Part shown: positions 43,479 through 52,515 of the stretch, in pieces
Position numbering within the stretch: the stretch's first letter is position 1
Layout: each line of letters begins with the position of its first letter
Origin: an uncultured Clostridia bacterium
GTDB lineage: Bacteria; Bacillota; Clostridia; Oscillospirales; Acutalibacteraceae
Reading direction: 5' to 3'
Length of the DNA stretch: 64,000 nt
Assembly (NCBI GenBank): GCA_947630835.1
Contig: CANRIZ010000001.1
Span: 62,001 to 126,000 of the forward strand
Notes under the pieces: model-generated
The model's database searches: none
What the model was told of the DNA's origin: nothing
The model's input: only the letters and a program-made list of their open reading frames with translations
Translations under genes and position numbers: made by a program

Positions 43479-44681
43479 TTAATTATAAACCGTTTTTCCG
43501 CCGCAGACGGTAAGAACGCATTTTCCGTAAACCTCTGTGTTTTCAAAAGGCGTCGCCTTGCCCATAGACAAAAACTCTTCAGGGTCGATAAGCTGTTTTC
43601 CGTTTAAATCCCAGACGGTATAATCGCCGTTTTCAAGCGGAATATTAAACCTCTTTCTCGGGTTAACCGCCATAAGCTCAATAAGCCTTTCAAGTGAAAT
43701 TATATCCTTCTTTACAAGGTGAGTATATAAAAGCTGAAAAGCCGTTTCAAGCCCGACTATTCCGAAGGCGCTTTTTTCAAGTCCTCTCGATTTTTCCTCT
43801 GCGCTGTGCGGAGCGTGGTCGGTTGCAATCATATCTATGGTGCCGTCCTTAATTCCCTCGATTAACGCCTGCCTGTCCTCTTGGGATCGAAGCGGAGGAT
43901 TCATTTTGAATTTGCCGTCCTCTTTAAGGTTTTCGTCCGTCAAAATAAGGTAGTGGGGAGCCGTTTCGCAGGTAACGTCAATCCCCCGCGCCTTTGCCTG
44001 CCTTACAAGCTCAACGCTCTGTTTACAGGAAACGTGGCATATGTGATAAGCACAGCCGGTTTCCCCCGCAAGCTTTAAGTCGCGCTCTATGGGCTTCCAT
44101 TCGCTTTCGGAGCAAATGCCCCTGTGACCGTGCCGTTTTGCATATTCGCCTAAATTAATATAGCCGCCGAAAAGCAGGGAGTTATCCTCACAGTGAGCCG
44201 CTATGATTTTTCCCAAAGACTTAGCCTTCAACATAGCCTCCCTCATCATTTCCCGAGACTGAACGCCCTTGCCGTCGTCGGAAAAAGCTATTGCGTTTTG
44301 AGCTAAATTTTCCATATCGGAAAGCTTTTCGCCCTTTTGACCTACAGTTATGGAAGCGTAAGGGTAAACGTTGATAACCGAGTCTTTTTTGATTATTTCA
44401 AGCTGTTTGTTCAAATTTTCGGCGCAGTCGGGAACGGGATTTAAATTCGGCATTGAGCAAACCGCGGTATAGCCGCCGTGCGCCGCCGCAAGCGAGCCTG
44501 ATTTAATCGTTTCCTTATAAGAAAAACCCGGCTGACGCAAATGCACGTGCACATCGCAAAAGCCGGGGAAAACAACATATTCCGAAAAATGGGAAACGGG
44601 CAACAGCTCCGTGTCAACACAGGGTGAAAAAGACGGGTAAGCGTTTGTTTTACAAATTTTGAGTTTGATTTTTTGTGCCAT
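43479..44681 (-). CDS. pyrC: Dihydroorotase
   Basis: 400 residues from the ATG at 44679-44681 after AGGAGTGGGCAAA. A longer frame upstream runs through the attenuator hairpin and is rejected. DVHVHLRQPGF supplies the first zinc ligands of the amidohydrolase fold, and MIATDHAPHS near residue 300 holds the catalytic Asp. Cyclises carbamoyl aspartate. First gene of the pyr operon, directly behind a PyrR-type attenuator. Confidence 0.96.
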   Translation of the reverse strand: MAQKIKLKICKTNAYPSFSPCVDTELLPVSHFSEYVVFPGFCDVHVHLRQPGFSYKETIKSGSLAAAHGGYTAVCSMPNLNPVPDCAENLNKQLEIIKKDSVINVYPYASITVGQKGEKLSDMENLAQNAIAFSDDGKGVQSREMMREAMLKAKSLGKIIAAHCEDNSLLFGGYINLGEYAKRHGHRGICSESEWKPIERDLKLAGETGCAYHICHVSCKQSVELVRQAKARGIDVTCETAPHYLILTDENLKEDGKFKMNPPLRSQEDRQALIEGIKDGTIDMIATDHAPHSAEEKSRGLEKSAFGIVGLETAFQLLYTHLVKKDIISLERLIELMAVNPRKRFNIPLENGDYTVWDLNGKQLIDPEEFLSMGKATPFENTEVYGKCVLTVCGGKTVYN

Positions 44682-44702
44682 TTTGCCCACTCCTAAAAAA
44701 AT

Positions 44703-44729
44703 AAAGCCTTGTCGGAACAACAAGACTTT
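44703..44729 (-). terminator. Attenuator terminator in the pyr operon leader
   Basis: A 10-bp stem AAAGUCUUGU/ACAAGGCUUU with a seven-base loop and then AUUUUUUU (plus-strand 44694-44702). It ends only about 12 bases before the pyrC start codon, so it must be bypassed for expression. Confidence 0.85.
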
Positions 44730-44776
44730 AAGTCAAAATTACAGTACGGTACACGCACTTGAATATAGTTTTAAAC

Positions 44777-44809
44777 ATCTTGCCGATCTCTCTGTATCGC
44801 CTTAAAGAT
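44777..44809 (-). promoter_or_regulatory. PyrR-type RNA binding loop in the pyr leader
   Basis: The leader RNA folds as AUCUU, a purine-rich 5' bulge, CGAU, loop ACAGAGAG, AUCG, a two-base bulge and AAGAU. The CAGAGAG loop on a short stem with an internal bulge matches the PyrR binding loop of B. subtilis-type pyr attenuators. PyrR with UMP would stabilise it as an anti-antiterminator. No pyrR gene is in the window. Confidence 0.75.
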
Positions 44810-44821
44810 TTTATTTTGTAT

Positions 44822-44850
44822 ATTCTATCACAGCGCATTAACCTTGTCAA
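44822..44850 (-). promoter_or_regulatory. Promoter of the pyr operon
   Basis: TTGACA (44850-44845), 17-bp spacer, TAGAAT (44827-44822), only 28 bases after the argF stop. The pyr genes can thus be read from here as well as from any arg read-through. Confidence 0.85.
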
Positions 44851-44877
44851 CACAGAAAATTAATTTTTGACAATTTA

Positions 44878-45861
44878 TCAAAGAGTAGCCGCAATTACCG
44901 CCTTAATCGTGTGCATACGGTTTTCCGCTTCGTCGAAAACTATCGACTGTCCACCCTCGAATACCTCGTCGGCAACCTCCATACAATCGAGTCCGAATTT
45001 TTCGTAAATTTCCCTGCCGGTGGAGGTTTTAAGGTCGTGAAACGCGGGAAGGCAGTGCATAAAGCGGCATTGGTTCCCCGCCTGTTCCATAATATCCTTT
45101 GTTACCCTGTATTTTAATAAATCGTCAATTCTCTCTTTCCATACGCTGTCCGGTTCGCCCATTGAAACCCAAACGTCGGTATATATTACGTCCGCTCCGG
45201 GGACGGCGTTTTCGGGTTCTTCCGAAAACTCGATTACGGCGCCCGTTTTGTTTGCGATATTTACGCACTCGTCAACAAGCTTTTTATCGGGAAAATATTT
45301 TTCGGGAGCGCAAGCGACAAAGTACATACCCATTTTTGCACAGCCCACCATAAGTGAATTGCCCATATTGTACCTTGCGTCGCCCATATAAACGAGCTTT
45401 ATGCCTTTAAGATCGCCGAAATGCTCCTTAATTGTAAGAAAGTCCGCTAATATCTGCGTAGGATGGAATTCGTTTGTAAGCCCGTTCCAAACCCGAACGC
45501 CCGAATACCTCGCCAAATCCTCGACAATCTCCTGTTCAAAGCCGCGATACTCGATGCCGTCGAACATCCTGCCGAGTACCCTTGCGGTGTCGGCAATGCT
45601 CTCCTTTTTGCCTATCTGCGAGCTTTTGGGGTCAAGGTATACCGGATGGATACCGAGATCCGCCGCCGCAACCTCAAACGCACATCGGGTTCTTGTGCTG
45701 GTTTTTTCAAATATCAGCGCAATGTTTTTCCCCTCGCATAATCTGTGCGGCGTACCCTGCTTTTTTTTCTGCTTTAAATCCTCGGCAAGCTCGAGCAAAT
45801 AATTTATTTCCTCGGGCGTAAAATCAAGTAATTTCAAAAAATTTCTGCCTTTAAGATTCAT
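44878..45861 (-). CDS. argF: Ornithine carbamoyltransferase
   Basis: 327 residues. [17 protein letters not shown] binds carbamoyl phosphate, HPTQIL and MHCLPAFHD are the ornithine-binding and catalytic sites. Makes citrulline. Last gene of the arg operon, 12 bases after argD; no clear terminator separates it from the pyr promoter. Confidence 0.97.
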   Translation of the reverse strand: MNLKGRNFLKLLDFTPEEINYLLELAEDLKQKKKQGTPHRLCEGKNIALIFEKTSTRTRCAFEVAAADLGIHPVYLDPKSSQIGKKESIADTARVLGRMFDGIEYRGFEQEIVEDLARYSGVRVWNGLTNEFHPTQILADFLTIKEHFGDLKGIKLVYMGDARYNMGNSLMVGCAKMGMYFVACAPEKYFPDKKLVDECVNIANKTGAVIEFSEEPENAVPGADVIYTDVWVSMGEPDSVWKERIDDLLKYRVTKDIMEQAGNQCRFMHCLPAFHDLKTSTGREIYEKFGLDCMEVADEVFEGGQSIVFDEAENRMHTIKAVIAATL

Positions 45862-45873
45862 CTTATTCCCCTC

Positions 45874-47034
45874 TTATTTCAAAGCTTCCTTTATTACCTT
45901 AACCGCCTTTTCCAAATCGCTCGTTTTTATATTGAGCGCCGGCAAAAGCCTGAGCTTATCCTTGGCGGTAAGGCAGAGAACGCCGTTTTCCATACAGCTT
46001 TTGACTACCTCGGAAACGGGCTTTACCGTCTTTATGCCTATCATAAGCCCCATACCGCTGACGCTTTCCGCGCCTTCCGCGTTTTCAAGCTCGTTAAAGA
46101 TGTATTTACCCTTTTCCTTTACCTCGTTTAAAAGCTTTTCGTCTATTCTTTCAAGTATGCTCAAGGCGGCGGCGCAGCTTATTGGATTTCCGCCGAACGT
46201 AGAGCCGTGATCGCCGAAGCCGAGCACATTTTCCACCTTTTCCGAAAACAAACAAGCGCCGAGAGGAAGCCCGCCCGCAAGACCCTTTGCCGTGGTTACG
46301 ACATCGGGTTTAATGCCGTAATTCATATAGGAGTACAGCTCGCCCGTTCTGCCGTTTCCCGTCTGAACCTCGTCGATAATCAATACTATGTCGTTTTCCG
46401 CGGCGTAATTATAAACGGACTTCACAAAATCGGCGTCGAGCGCAACTACTCCGCCCTCGCCCTGGATACATTCAAGCATTATGCCCGCCGTTTTGTTTTC
46501 GGCGCAGGCGGTCTTCAGCGCTTCAAAGTCGTTTGCCCCGGTGTGGACGAAGCCCGGCGTAAGCGGCGTAAAAAGCTCGTGATAATGCTCTTGACCCGTT
46601 GCCGCCAAGGTAGTTAAGGTTCTGCCGTGAAAGCTGTTTTCAAGCGTTATTACGGTCGAATACTCCTTACCCTTTTTCTGCTGAGAATATTTCCTTGCCG
46701 CCTTTATAGCGCACTCGTTTGCCTCTGCGCCGGAATTTGAAAAGAAAACCTTTTTCATTCCCGTTTTTTCGCAGAGCATTTTGGCAAGCAGAGCGCAAGG
46801 CTTCGTGTAATAGAGGTTTGACATATGCTGAAGAGTTGAAGCCTGTTTTATAACCGCTTCAAGCCAAACGTCGTCGCACAGACCGAAAGAGGTAACGCCT
46901 ATGCCCGAACCCATATCTATATATTGTTTGCCGTCCGAATCCCTGACAACCGAGCCCTTTCCCGAAACTATTTCAACCGGAAAGCGGTTGTAGGTATTTG
47001 CAACATACTGTTTATCTATATCTTTAAAGCTCAT
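45874..47034 (-). CDS. argD: Acetylornithine aminotransferase
   Basis: 386 residues, a class III PLP aminotransferase. LIIDEVQTGNGRTGE binds the cofactor and VVTTAKGLAGGLPLGACL contains the Schiff-base Lys. Overlaps argB by four bases. Confidence 0.96.
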   Translation of the reverse strand: MSFKDIDKQYVANTYNRFPVEIVSGKGSVVRDSDGKQYIDMGSGIGVTSFGLCDDVWLEAVIKQASTLQHMSNLYYTKPCALLAKMLCEKTGMKKVFFSNSGAEANECAIKAARKYSQQKKGKEYSTVITLENSFHGRTLTTLAATGQEHYHELFTPLTPGFVHTGANDFEALKTACAENKTAGIMLECIQGEGGVVALDADFVKSVYNYAAENDIVLIIDEVQTGNGRTGELYSYMNYGIKPDVVTTAKGLAGGLPLGACLFSEKVENVLGFGDHGSTFGGNPISCAAALSILERIDEKLLNEVKEKGKYIFNELENAEGAESVSGMGLMIGIKTVKPVSEVVKSCMENGVLCLTAKDKLRLLPALNIKTSDLEKAVKVIKEALK

Positions 47035-47900
47035 TTTTTTACTCCCGTAACCATGGTTCCCGCGCCCTCGTCGGTAAGCAATTCCATAAGGATTGCGTGA
47101 GGCACTCTGCCGTCCATAATGATAACGTTTTTAACTCCCCTGTTAATCGCCTCAACGCAGCACTCAACCTTGGGTATCATACCGCCGGAAATAATGCCCT
47201 CGTCATATAGCTTTTCGGCTTCGTTTATGGTAATTTCGGGTATCAGCGAATCCTCGTCGTCCTTATCCCTCAAAATGCCGGCAATATCCGTCATCATAAT
47301 AAGCCTTTCGGCGCCGAGCGAACCGGCTATGCGCGCGGAAGCCGTGTCGCCGTTTATATTGTAGGTATTGCCCTGCCTGTCGCAGCCCACGGTTGAAATT
47401 ACGGGTATATAGCCGTTTTCGAGCAAATCCTCAACGGGTTTTATGTTGATTTTTGTAATCTCGCCGACATAGCCGAGCCGTTCGTCCTTGGTCTTTGCCT
47501 CAATAAGCCTTCCGTCCATACCGGAAAGCCCTACCGCCTTGCCGCCCTTCATCTCCAAAAGATTTACAAGCGTTTTATTCACCTTGCCGGCAAGCACCAT
47601 CTGCACTATATCCACGGTTTCCCTGTCGGTAACCCGCAAGCCGTCTACAAATTCCGCTTTTTTGCCGAGCCTTTCCATCAATTCGTTGATTTCCGGTCCG
47701 CCGCCGTGAACGAGAACGACCTTAACGCCTATAAGCCACAGAAGCACTATATCCTCCATAACCTGCTGTTTGAGCTGTTCGTTTACCATAGCGTTCCCGC
47801 CGTATTTGATAACCACCGTTTTGCCCGTATAGCGTTTTATGTAGGGAAGCGCCTGGGTAAGAACCTCGGCGCGCTCCATATTTGAAAAATTGCTGTGCAT
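47031..47900 (-). CDS. argB: Acetylglutamate kinase
   Basis: 289 residues from the ATG at 47898-47900 after GAGGTGATTAAA; the upstream alternative start is rejected. VVIKYGGNAM and VLVHGGGPEIN are the ATP/substrate motifs of the amino acid kinase family. Catalyses the second step from N-acetylglutamate. Confidence 0.96.
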   Translation of the reverse strand: MHSNFSNMERAEVLTQALPYIKRYTGKTVVIKYGGNAMVNEQLKQQVMEDIVLLWLIGVKVVLVHGGGPEINELMERLGKKAEFVDGLRVTDRETVDIVQMVLAGKVNKTLVNLLEMKGGKAVGLSGMDGRLIEAKTKDERLGYVGEITKINIKPVEDLLENGYIPVISTVGCDRQGNTYNINGDTASARIAGSLGAERLIMMTDIAGILRDKDDEDSLIPEITINEAEKLYDEGIISGGMIPKVECCVEAINRGVKNVIIMDGRVPHAILMELLTDEGAGTMVTGVKK

Positions 47901-47910
47901 TTTAATCACC

Positions 47911-49125
47911 TCAGGTACGGTAATCACCGTTGATTTTTACATAATCGTATGTTAAATCGCAGCCCCAAGCCGTTGAACAGGCCTCGCCGCCGTTTAAATC
48001 CACAAGTATTTCGATTTCCTTTTCAAGCAGAATTTCCTTTGCCTTTTCCTCGGAAAAATCAATTCCCGAACCGTTTTTGCAAACGTCGATTATACCCTTT
48101 GAGCTTTTGAAAGCGACGTCGATTTTATCTATGTCAACCTCCGCCTTGCTGTAACCGATGGCGCACAATACCCTACCCCAGTTCGCGTCCGAGCCGAACA
48201 TTGCCGCCTTTAAAAGCGAAGAACAGATAACGCTTTTTGCAACAAGCTTTGCCGTTTCGGTATCCTTTGCGCCGCTTACCTTACATTCGAGCAGCTTTGT
48301 AGCCCCTTCGCCGTCGCCCGCTATCATTCTGCAAAGCGAAACCGTAACGGTGTTAAGCGCTTTCATAAACTCCTTAAAATCTTCGTTTTCCTCGGTAATT
48401 TCTGCGTTTCCCGCCATACCGTTTGCAAGAACCGTAACCATATCGTTGGTAGAGGTATCGCCGTCAACGCTTACCATATTAAAGGTGTTTTTAATATCGC
48501 AGGACAGAGCTTTTTGGAGCATTTCGCCCGAAACCGCGGCGTCCGTGGTTATAAAGACAAGCATTGTCGCCATATTCGGGTGAATCATACCGCTTCCCTT
48601 TGCTATGCCGCCTATTCTGCATATTTTCCCGCCCAAAGAGAACTCAACCGCGACCTCCTTTGCAACCGTGTCCGTGGTCATAATGCCCTGAGCGGCGTCA
48701 AGGCTTGCGTCGTAAGAAAGCCATTTTACAAGCTCGGGTATTCCGTTTTTGATAGGCTCTATATTAAGGGGCTGGCCTATAACTCCGGTTGAAGCGACTA
48801 TAACGTCCGACGGGTTTATTCCCAAAGCGTCGCCGCAGAGAACGCACATTTGCTGCGCTATCTCAATACCGTTTGCGTTACAGGTATTTGCATTGCCGCT
48901 GTTGCAGATAATTGCCTGCGCCCTGCCGTCGGAAATATTCCGCTTTGTTACTATAAGCGGCGCGCCCTTGACAAGATTGGTTGTATATACTGCGCACGCC
49001 GAGGCGGGAACGTCGCTTACTATAAGCGACAAATCCTTTTTTGATTTATTGTTTCTTATTCCGCAGTGTATGCCCGAGGCCCTGAAGCCCTTTGCGGCGC
49101 ACACTCCGCCGTTTACTGTATTCAT
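47911..49125 (-). CDS. argJ: Bifunctional ornithine acetyltransferase / N-acetylglutamate synthase
   Basis: 404 residues from the ATG at 49123-49125, which follows ATAGGAGACGG. The self-cleavage site appears as KGSGMIHPNMATML, where the Thr of ATML becomes the new N-terminal nucleophile. ArgJ recycles the acetyl group, so no separate argA/argE is required. Sits between argC and argB. Confidence 0.96.
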   Translation of the reverse strand: MNTVNGGVCAAKGFRASGIHCGIRNNKSKKDLSLIVSDVPASACAVYTTNLVKGAPLIVTKRNISDGRAQAIICNSGNANTCNANGIEIAQQMCVLCGDALGINPSDVIVASTGVIGQPLNIEPIKNGIPELVKWLSYDASLDAAQGIMTTDTVAKEVAVEFSLGGKICRIGGIAKGSGMIHPNMATMLVFITTDAAVSGEMLQKALSCDIKNTFNMVSVDGDTSTNDMVTVLANGMAGNAEITEENEDFKEFMKALNTVTVSLCRMIAGDGEGATKLLECKVSGAKDTETAKLVAKSVICSSLLKAAMFGSDANWGRVLCAIGYSKAEVDIDKIDVAFKSSKGIIDVCKNGSGIDFSEEKAKEILLEKEIEILVDLNGGEACSTAWGCDLTYDYVKINGDYRT

Positions 49126-49135
49126 AAGCCGTCTC

Positions 49136-50059
49136 CTATAATTCAAGTCCTGTTTTCTCGTCAATTCCCAAAAGGATATTCATATTTTGAATTGCCGCTC
49201 CGGAAGCGCCCTTGCCGAGATTGTCAAAGCGTGAAACGAGCAAAATCCTGTCTTCGTTGCCGAAAACCGAAATTTCCATACTGTCTTTACCGCTGAGCCT
49301 GCCGGCCGACAAAAAGCCGTTCTCGTCGGAATTTTCAACATATTTTACTACTTCGCCGGTATAAAGCTGCTTATATGCGCCTTTAATATCCCCGACGCCT
49401 GCGTTTAAATCGGATTTAAAAAGCATAACCGTTACTTCCATACCCGAATAAAAAGGGTCAACCACGGGGCAAAAGACCGGAGCGTTTGAAAGAGAGCAAA
49501 CCTTCATCATCTCGGGCAGATGCTTATGGCTTTGAGAAAGCCCGTACTGCCTGGGGGCGTTTAAAAGCGAGTCCCTGCCTTCTTCCTCGTATTGCGCTAT
49601 CATCTTTTTGCCGCCGCCCGAGTAACCGGTAAGCGAAAAAGCGGTAAGCCTTGCGTCGCTGTTGATTATTCCGTTTTCGACAAGCGGAGCGACAAGAGCC
49701 GTAAAGCCGCTTGCGTGACAGCCGGGATTTGCAATTCTTTTTGAATTTCTGATTTTTTCTCTGTAAGCCTTAAGCTCCGGAAAGCCGTAAGCCCAGCCCT
49801 CCGCCGTTCGGTGAGCGGTGGAAGTATCTATTATAGCAGTATTGCCGTTATTAATCAAGCCCACGGCTTCAACCGCGGCGCTGTCGGGCAGGCAGAGGAA
49901 GGAAATATCGCTTTCGTTTAAAGCATACGCCCTGGCCTCGGTATCTTTACGCATTTCTTCGGGCAAGGTAATAAGCTCTATATCCTTTCTTTTTTCAAGG
50001 CGTTCGTATATGCGAAGCCCCGTTGTTCCTGCACTTCCGTCAATAAATATTTTAGTCAT
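49136..50059 (-). CDS. argC: N-acetyl-gamma-glutamyl-phosphate reductase
   Basis: 307 residues from the ATG at 50057-50059 (TGGAGCAATATTTTA upstream). IFIDGSAGTTGLRIYERL is the NADP fold and NPGCHASGF holds the catalytic Cys. The shorter length and SAGTTG motif place it in the type 2 ArgC group. First gene of the arg operon, directly behind a strong promoter. Confidence 0.95.
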   Translation of the reverse strand: MTKIFIDGSAGTTGLRIYERLEKRKDIELITLPEEMRKDTEARAYALNESDISFLCLPDSAAVEAVGLINNGNTAIIDTSTAHRTAEGWAYGFPELKAYREKIRNSKRIANPGCHASGFTALVAPLVENGIINSDARLTAFSLTGYSGGGKKMIAQYEEEGRDSLLNAPRQYGLSQSHKHLPEMMKVCSLSNAPVFCPVVDPFYSGMEVTVMLFKSDLNAGVGDIKGAYKQLYTGEVVKYVENSDENGFLSAGRLSGKDSMEISVFGNEDRILLVSRFDNLGKGASGAAIQNMNILLGIDEKTGLEL

Positions 50060-50092
50060 TAAAATATTGCTCCATTGTATTTTTATGCAGGT

Positions 50093-50121
50093 ATTATATA
50101 CAAAAATCCTTATAAAGTCAA
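50093..50121 (-). promoter_or_regulatory. Promoter of the arg operon
   Basis: TTGACT (50121-50116), 17-bp spacer, consensus TATAAT (50098-50093) on the minus strand. Confidence 0.85.
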
Positions 50122-50126
50122 TAATG

Positions 50127-50177
50127 AAATGCAATAATATTCAGCAAAAATACATTTTTATACACAATATTCATAAA
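50127..50177 (-). promoter_or_regulatory. Possible ArgR/AhrC operator pair upstream of argC
   Basis: Two similar AT-rich stretches on the minus strand, TTTATGAATATTGTGTATA and GCTGAATATTATTGCATTT, resemble the ARG box (TNTGNATWWWWATNCANA) imperfectly. They lie just upstream of the -35 element. Confidence 0.35.
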
Positions 50178-50230
50178 TATCGCGCATATTATGAAGTATT
50201 ATGGATATTTTAACAAAAGCACAAAAAAAC

Positions 50231-50250
50231 ACGCGCCAAAGGCGGCGCGC
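50231..50250 (-). terminator. spo0A terminator
   Basis: Stem CGCGCC/GGCGCG (plus flanking A-C wobble positions), loop of six to eight bases, then seven U residues in the minus-strand RNA (50223-50229). Confidence 0.8.
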
Positions 50251-50270
50251 ATTCTTTCTTTAAATTATGT

Positions 50271-51044
50271 TCAGCCGATTTTCATACTCAATTTCAGCTT
50301 GTCGCTTATCATCGCTATAAACTCGGAATTGGTCGGCTTGCCTCTTGTGCTTTGGATGGTATATCCGAAGTAGGAATTCAGCACGTCCACATCGCCTCTG
50401 TCCCAAGCTACCTCGATAGCGTGGCGTATCGCCCTCTCGACCCGCGACGGGGTTGTAGAAAAGGTCTTTGCCACGGTCGGATATAAAAGCTTCGTTACGG
50501 AATTCATCATTTCGCTGTCGGAAATTGAGAGTATAATCGCTTCCCTCAAATACTGATAACCCTTAATATGGGCGGGAACGCCGATTTGGTGCATAATGTC
50601 GCTTACGATAACCTGTAAATCGCTATCCGATTTTGACAAAACCGTTCCTCTTGCCGGGCCGCCGGTTCCCCAACCCGTCATTTGAATAATTCTCTCCGCC
50701 ATCATGGAAGTGTCAAAGGGTTTCAAGAAATAATAATCGGCTCCGTTCTCCAAAATTTCCTGCTCAAAACGCTGATTGCTTACGCCCGAAACTACCATCA
50801 CAAGCAGGTTTTCAAACTTTTTGTCCTTCTTGATTTTCTTTAAAACCGCAAGCGCATCGAGATTTACCATAAATGCGTCCATAACGACGACGTCCGCTTT
50901 TTCCTTTTCAAGAAAATTCAAAAGCTGCGCTCCGTCTTTTGAAATAAGAATAACCTCAAAGCCGTAAGAGCTCAAAATATCCCGGCAGTTATTGCCGAAC
51001 TCGTTGCCCTCCGACGCCAAAACTACTCTGATTTTTCTTTCCAT
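50271..51044 (-). CDS. spo0A: Sporulation master response regulator Spo0A
   Basis: 257 residues. The C-terminal DNA-binding domain is highly conserved (SRVERAIRHAIEVAWDRGDV and KPTNSEFIAMISDKLKL). The N-terminal receiver keeps the phospho-acceptor Asp (VVMDAFM) and the Lys of LKPFD, but the acidic pair that binds Mg2+ in B. subtilis (Asp-Asp in VADDN) reads Ser-Glu here (LASEGN), and the Thr switch residue is Ser. It therefore looks like true Spo0A with a modified phosphorylation pocket. It follows spoIVB, the conserved Firmicutes order, and has its own promoter and terminator. Confidence 0.95.
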   Translation of the reverse strand: MERKIRVVLASEGNEFGNNCRDILSSYGFEVILISKDGAQLLNFLEKEKADVVVMDAFMVNLDALAVLKKIKKDKKFENLLVMVVSGVSNQRFEQEILENGADYYFLKPFDTSMMAERIIQMTGWGTGGPARGTVLSKSDSDLQVIVSDIMHQIGVPAHIKGYQYLREAIILSISDSEMMNSVTKLLYPTVAKTFSTTPSRVERAIRHAIEVAWDRGDVDVLNSYFGYTIQSTRGKPTNSEFIAMISDKLKLSMKIG

Positions 51045-51075
51045 ATTGTTACCTCCGTTTTTTTATTTCTGTCAT

Positions 51076-51104
51076 ATTCTAACATAATTGTATTAATTTG
51101 GCAA
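51076..51104 (-). promoter_or_regulatory. Vegetative promoter of spo0A
   Basis: TTGCCA (51104-51099), 17-bp spacer, TAGAAT (51081-51076). I see no clear sigma-H promoter or 0A box. Confidence 0.7.
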
Positions 51105-51149
51105 TAGAAAAATTAAAAATTTTGATAAAAAATTGAATAAAAAAGAAAT

Positions 51150-51181
51150 GCGGAGAGAAAAACTGCCGATTTTCTCTCCGC
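51150..51181 (-). terminator. spoIVB terminator
   Basis: 12-bp stem GCGGAGAGAAAA/TTTTCTCTCCGC with a short loop, then TTTCTTTTTT on the minus strand. Confidence 0.85.
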
Positions 51182-51187
51182 ACTCTT

Positions 51188-52438
51188 TTAGGAAGCTTTA
51201 TCAGTTTTTACTTCTTGTACTTTTTCCGACACCGCAAGCATATTTTCCGCAAAAATCGCATAACCCTGCAACGGATTATTTAAAAACACATGAGTCACTG
51301 CGCCCACAAGCATCCCGTTTTGTATAATCGGACTGCCGCTCATTCCCTGCACTATCCCGCCTGTTTTCTCTATAAGCTCGGGATCCGTAATTTCGATAAT
51401 CATATTTTTTTCTTCGTCATTCGTACTCTTGAATACCTTAGTTATACGAGCGTCATAATACTTTGGGCCCTGCGAATCCACAGTCGATATTATCTTTACT
51501 TCCCCTGTTGTGACCTCATGCCTTGTGGCTACGGGAATTTCTTTTTTATCGGGGACCGAATAAAGCGTACCGTACAGTCCTCTGTCGCTGTTTATTTTAA
51601 GCTCGCCTATATTGCTTAACCCAAACACGCCGCAAAGCTCGCCTGCGCTGTTTTGAGAGCTTTTATAACAGCCGTTAATTTCCGCAGCCACGGCTTTACC
51701 CGATTGCAGGGGCATAATTTTTCCCGTATCTACATCGCAAACCGCATGGCCCAGGGAAGCAAAAACCTTTGTGCTCCTGTTGTAATAGGTTATGGTTCCC
51801 ACTCCCGCTGCGCTGTCCCTAATCCAAAGACCCGCCTTGTTTTTTCGGTCGGTAACAGATTTTTGCAAGGTCAATTCGGTTTCGTACGGCCTCCCGTCTT
51901 TAGAAGCCTTCACCTTAATCTCTTTGTCTCCGGTTTTTTCAAAAAAATCGGTCAGCTGTGATACGGTATTAACTTTTACGCCGTTAAGCTCTTTTATGAT
52001 GTCGCCTGTTTCAATTCCTGCTTCCTTACCCGGATTTTTGTTTCCCGAGGCGGTCAGGACGTCGTCCGTTCCGACAACAAGCACGCCGTCGGTGTAGAGC
52101 TTGATGCCGAAAATATCGCCTCCCGGGACTACATACTGTCTTTTTGAAACAGTCACGCAAGAAGATTTTACGGGAATCGTCTCGAGCAAAGAGATGTTCA
52201 CCGTATAACGCTTTTCCTCACAGCTCTCATCCAAGGCTTCGGCGTTGCCGGCGGAAGCCTGTTTTGAAGACTCCTCCTGCGAAGCGCTTGCACTGTAAAT
52301 AAAGCCCGGTGAAAACTCCTGAGAATTTACAAGGTAAATTTCATCCGGAATTTCCCTCAGCCCGAAATAAACGAATCCGAAAATAACAGAGGTTATCATA
52401 AGCCCAATAAAGCTTACTACTTTGAAAAATCTTTTCAT
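51188..52438 (-). CDS. spoIVB: SpoIVB signalling serine protease (S55)
   Basis: 416 residues from the ATG after GGAGGAAAAA. One N-terminal membrane segment (about 10-30), a PDZ domain (about 115-195, VGTDDVLTASG to KVKASKDGRP) and an S55 protease domain with His in ASLGHAVCDVDTG, Asp in IEITDPELI and the nucleophile Ser in GMSGSPII. In B. subtilis it is secreted from the forespore into the intermembrane space and cleaves SpoIVFA, releasing SpoIVFB. A SpoIVFA/FB-like pair and bofA-like gene occur elsewhere in this window, so the whole checkpoint may be present. Confidence 0.96.
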   Translation of the reverse strand: MKRFFKVVSFIGLMITSVIFGFVYFGLREIPDEIYLVNSQEFSPGFIYSASASQEESSKQASAGNAEALDESCEEKRYTVNISLLETIPVKSSCVTVSKRQYVVPGGDIFGIKLYTDGVLVVGTDDVLTASGNKNPGKEAGIETGDIIKELNGVKVNTVSQLTDFFEKTGDKEIKVKASKDGRPYETELTLQKSVTDRKNKAGLWIRDSAAGVGTITYYNRSTKVFASLGHAVCDVDTGKIMPLQSGKAVAAEINGCYKSSQNSAGELCGVFGLSNIGELKINSDRGLYGTLYSVPDKKEIPVATRHEVTTGEVKIISTVDSQGPKYYDARITKVFKSTNDEEKNMIIEITDPELIEKTGGIVQGMSGSPIIQNGMLVGAVTHVFLNNPLQGYAIFAENMLAVSEKVQEVKTDKAS

Positions 52439-52450
52439 TTTTTCCTCCGC

Positions 52451-52467
52451 TGCGGTTCGTAACCGCA
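52451..52467 (-). repeat. Hairpin just upstream of the spoIVB ribosome binding site
   Basis: A perfect 7-bp inverted repeat TGCGGTT-CGT-AACCGCA ends about five bases before GGAGGA. It could modulate translation or bind a regulator such as SpoVT/SpoIIID-type proteins; nothing in the sequence decides. Confidence 0.45.
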
Positions 52468-52515
52468 ATATTAATTTGTGATATATTCAAAAAAATATGT
52501 ACGGAAAAAATAAGA

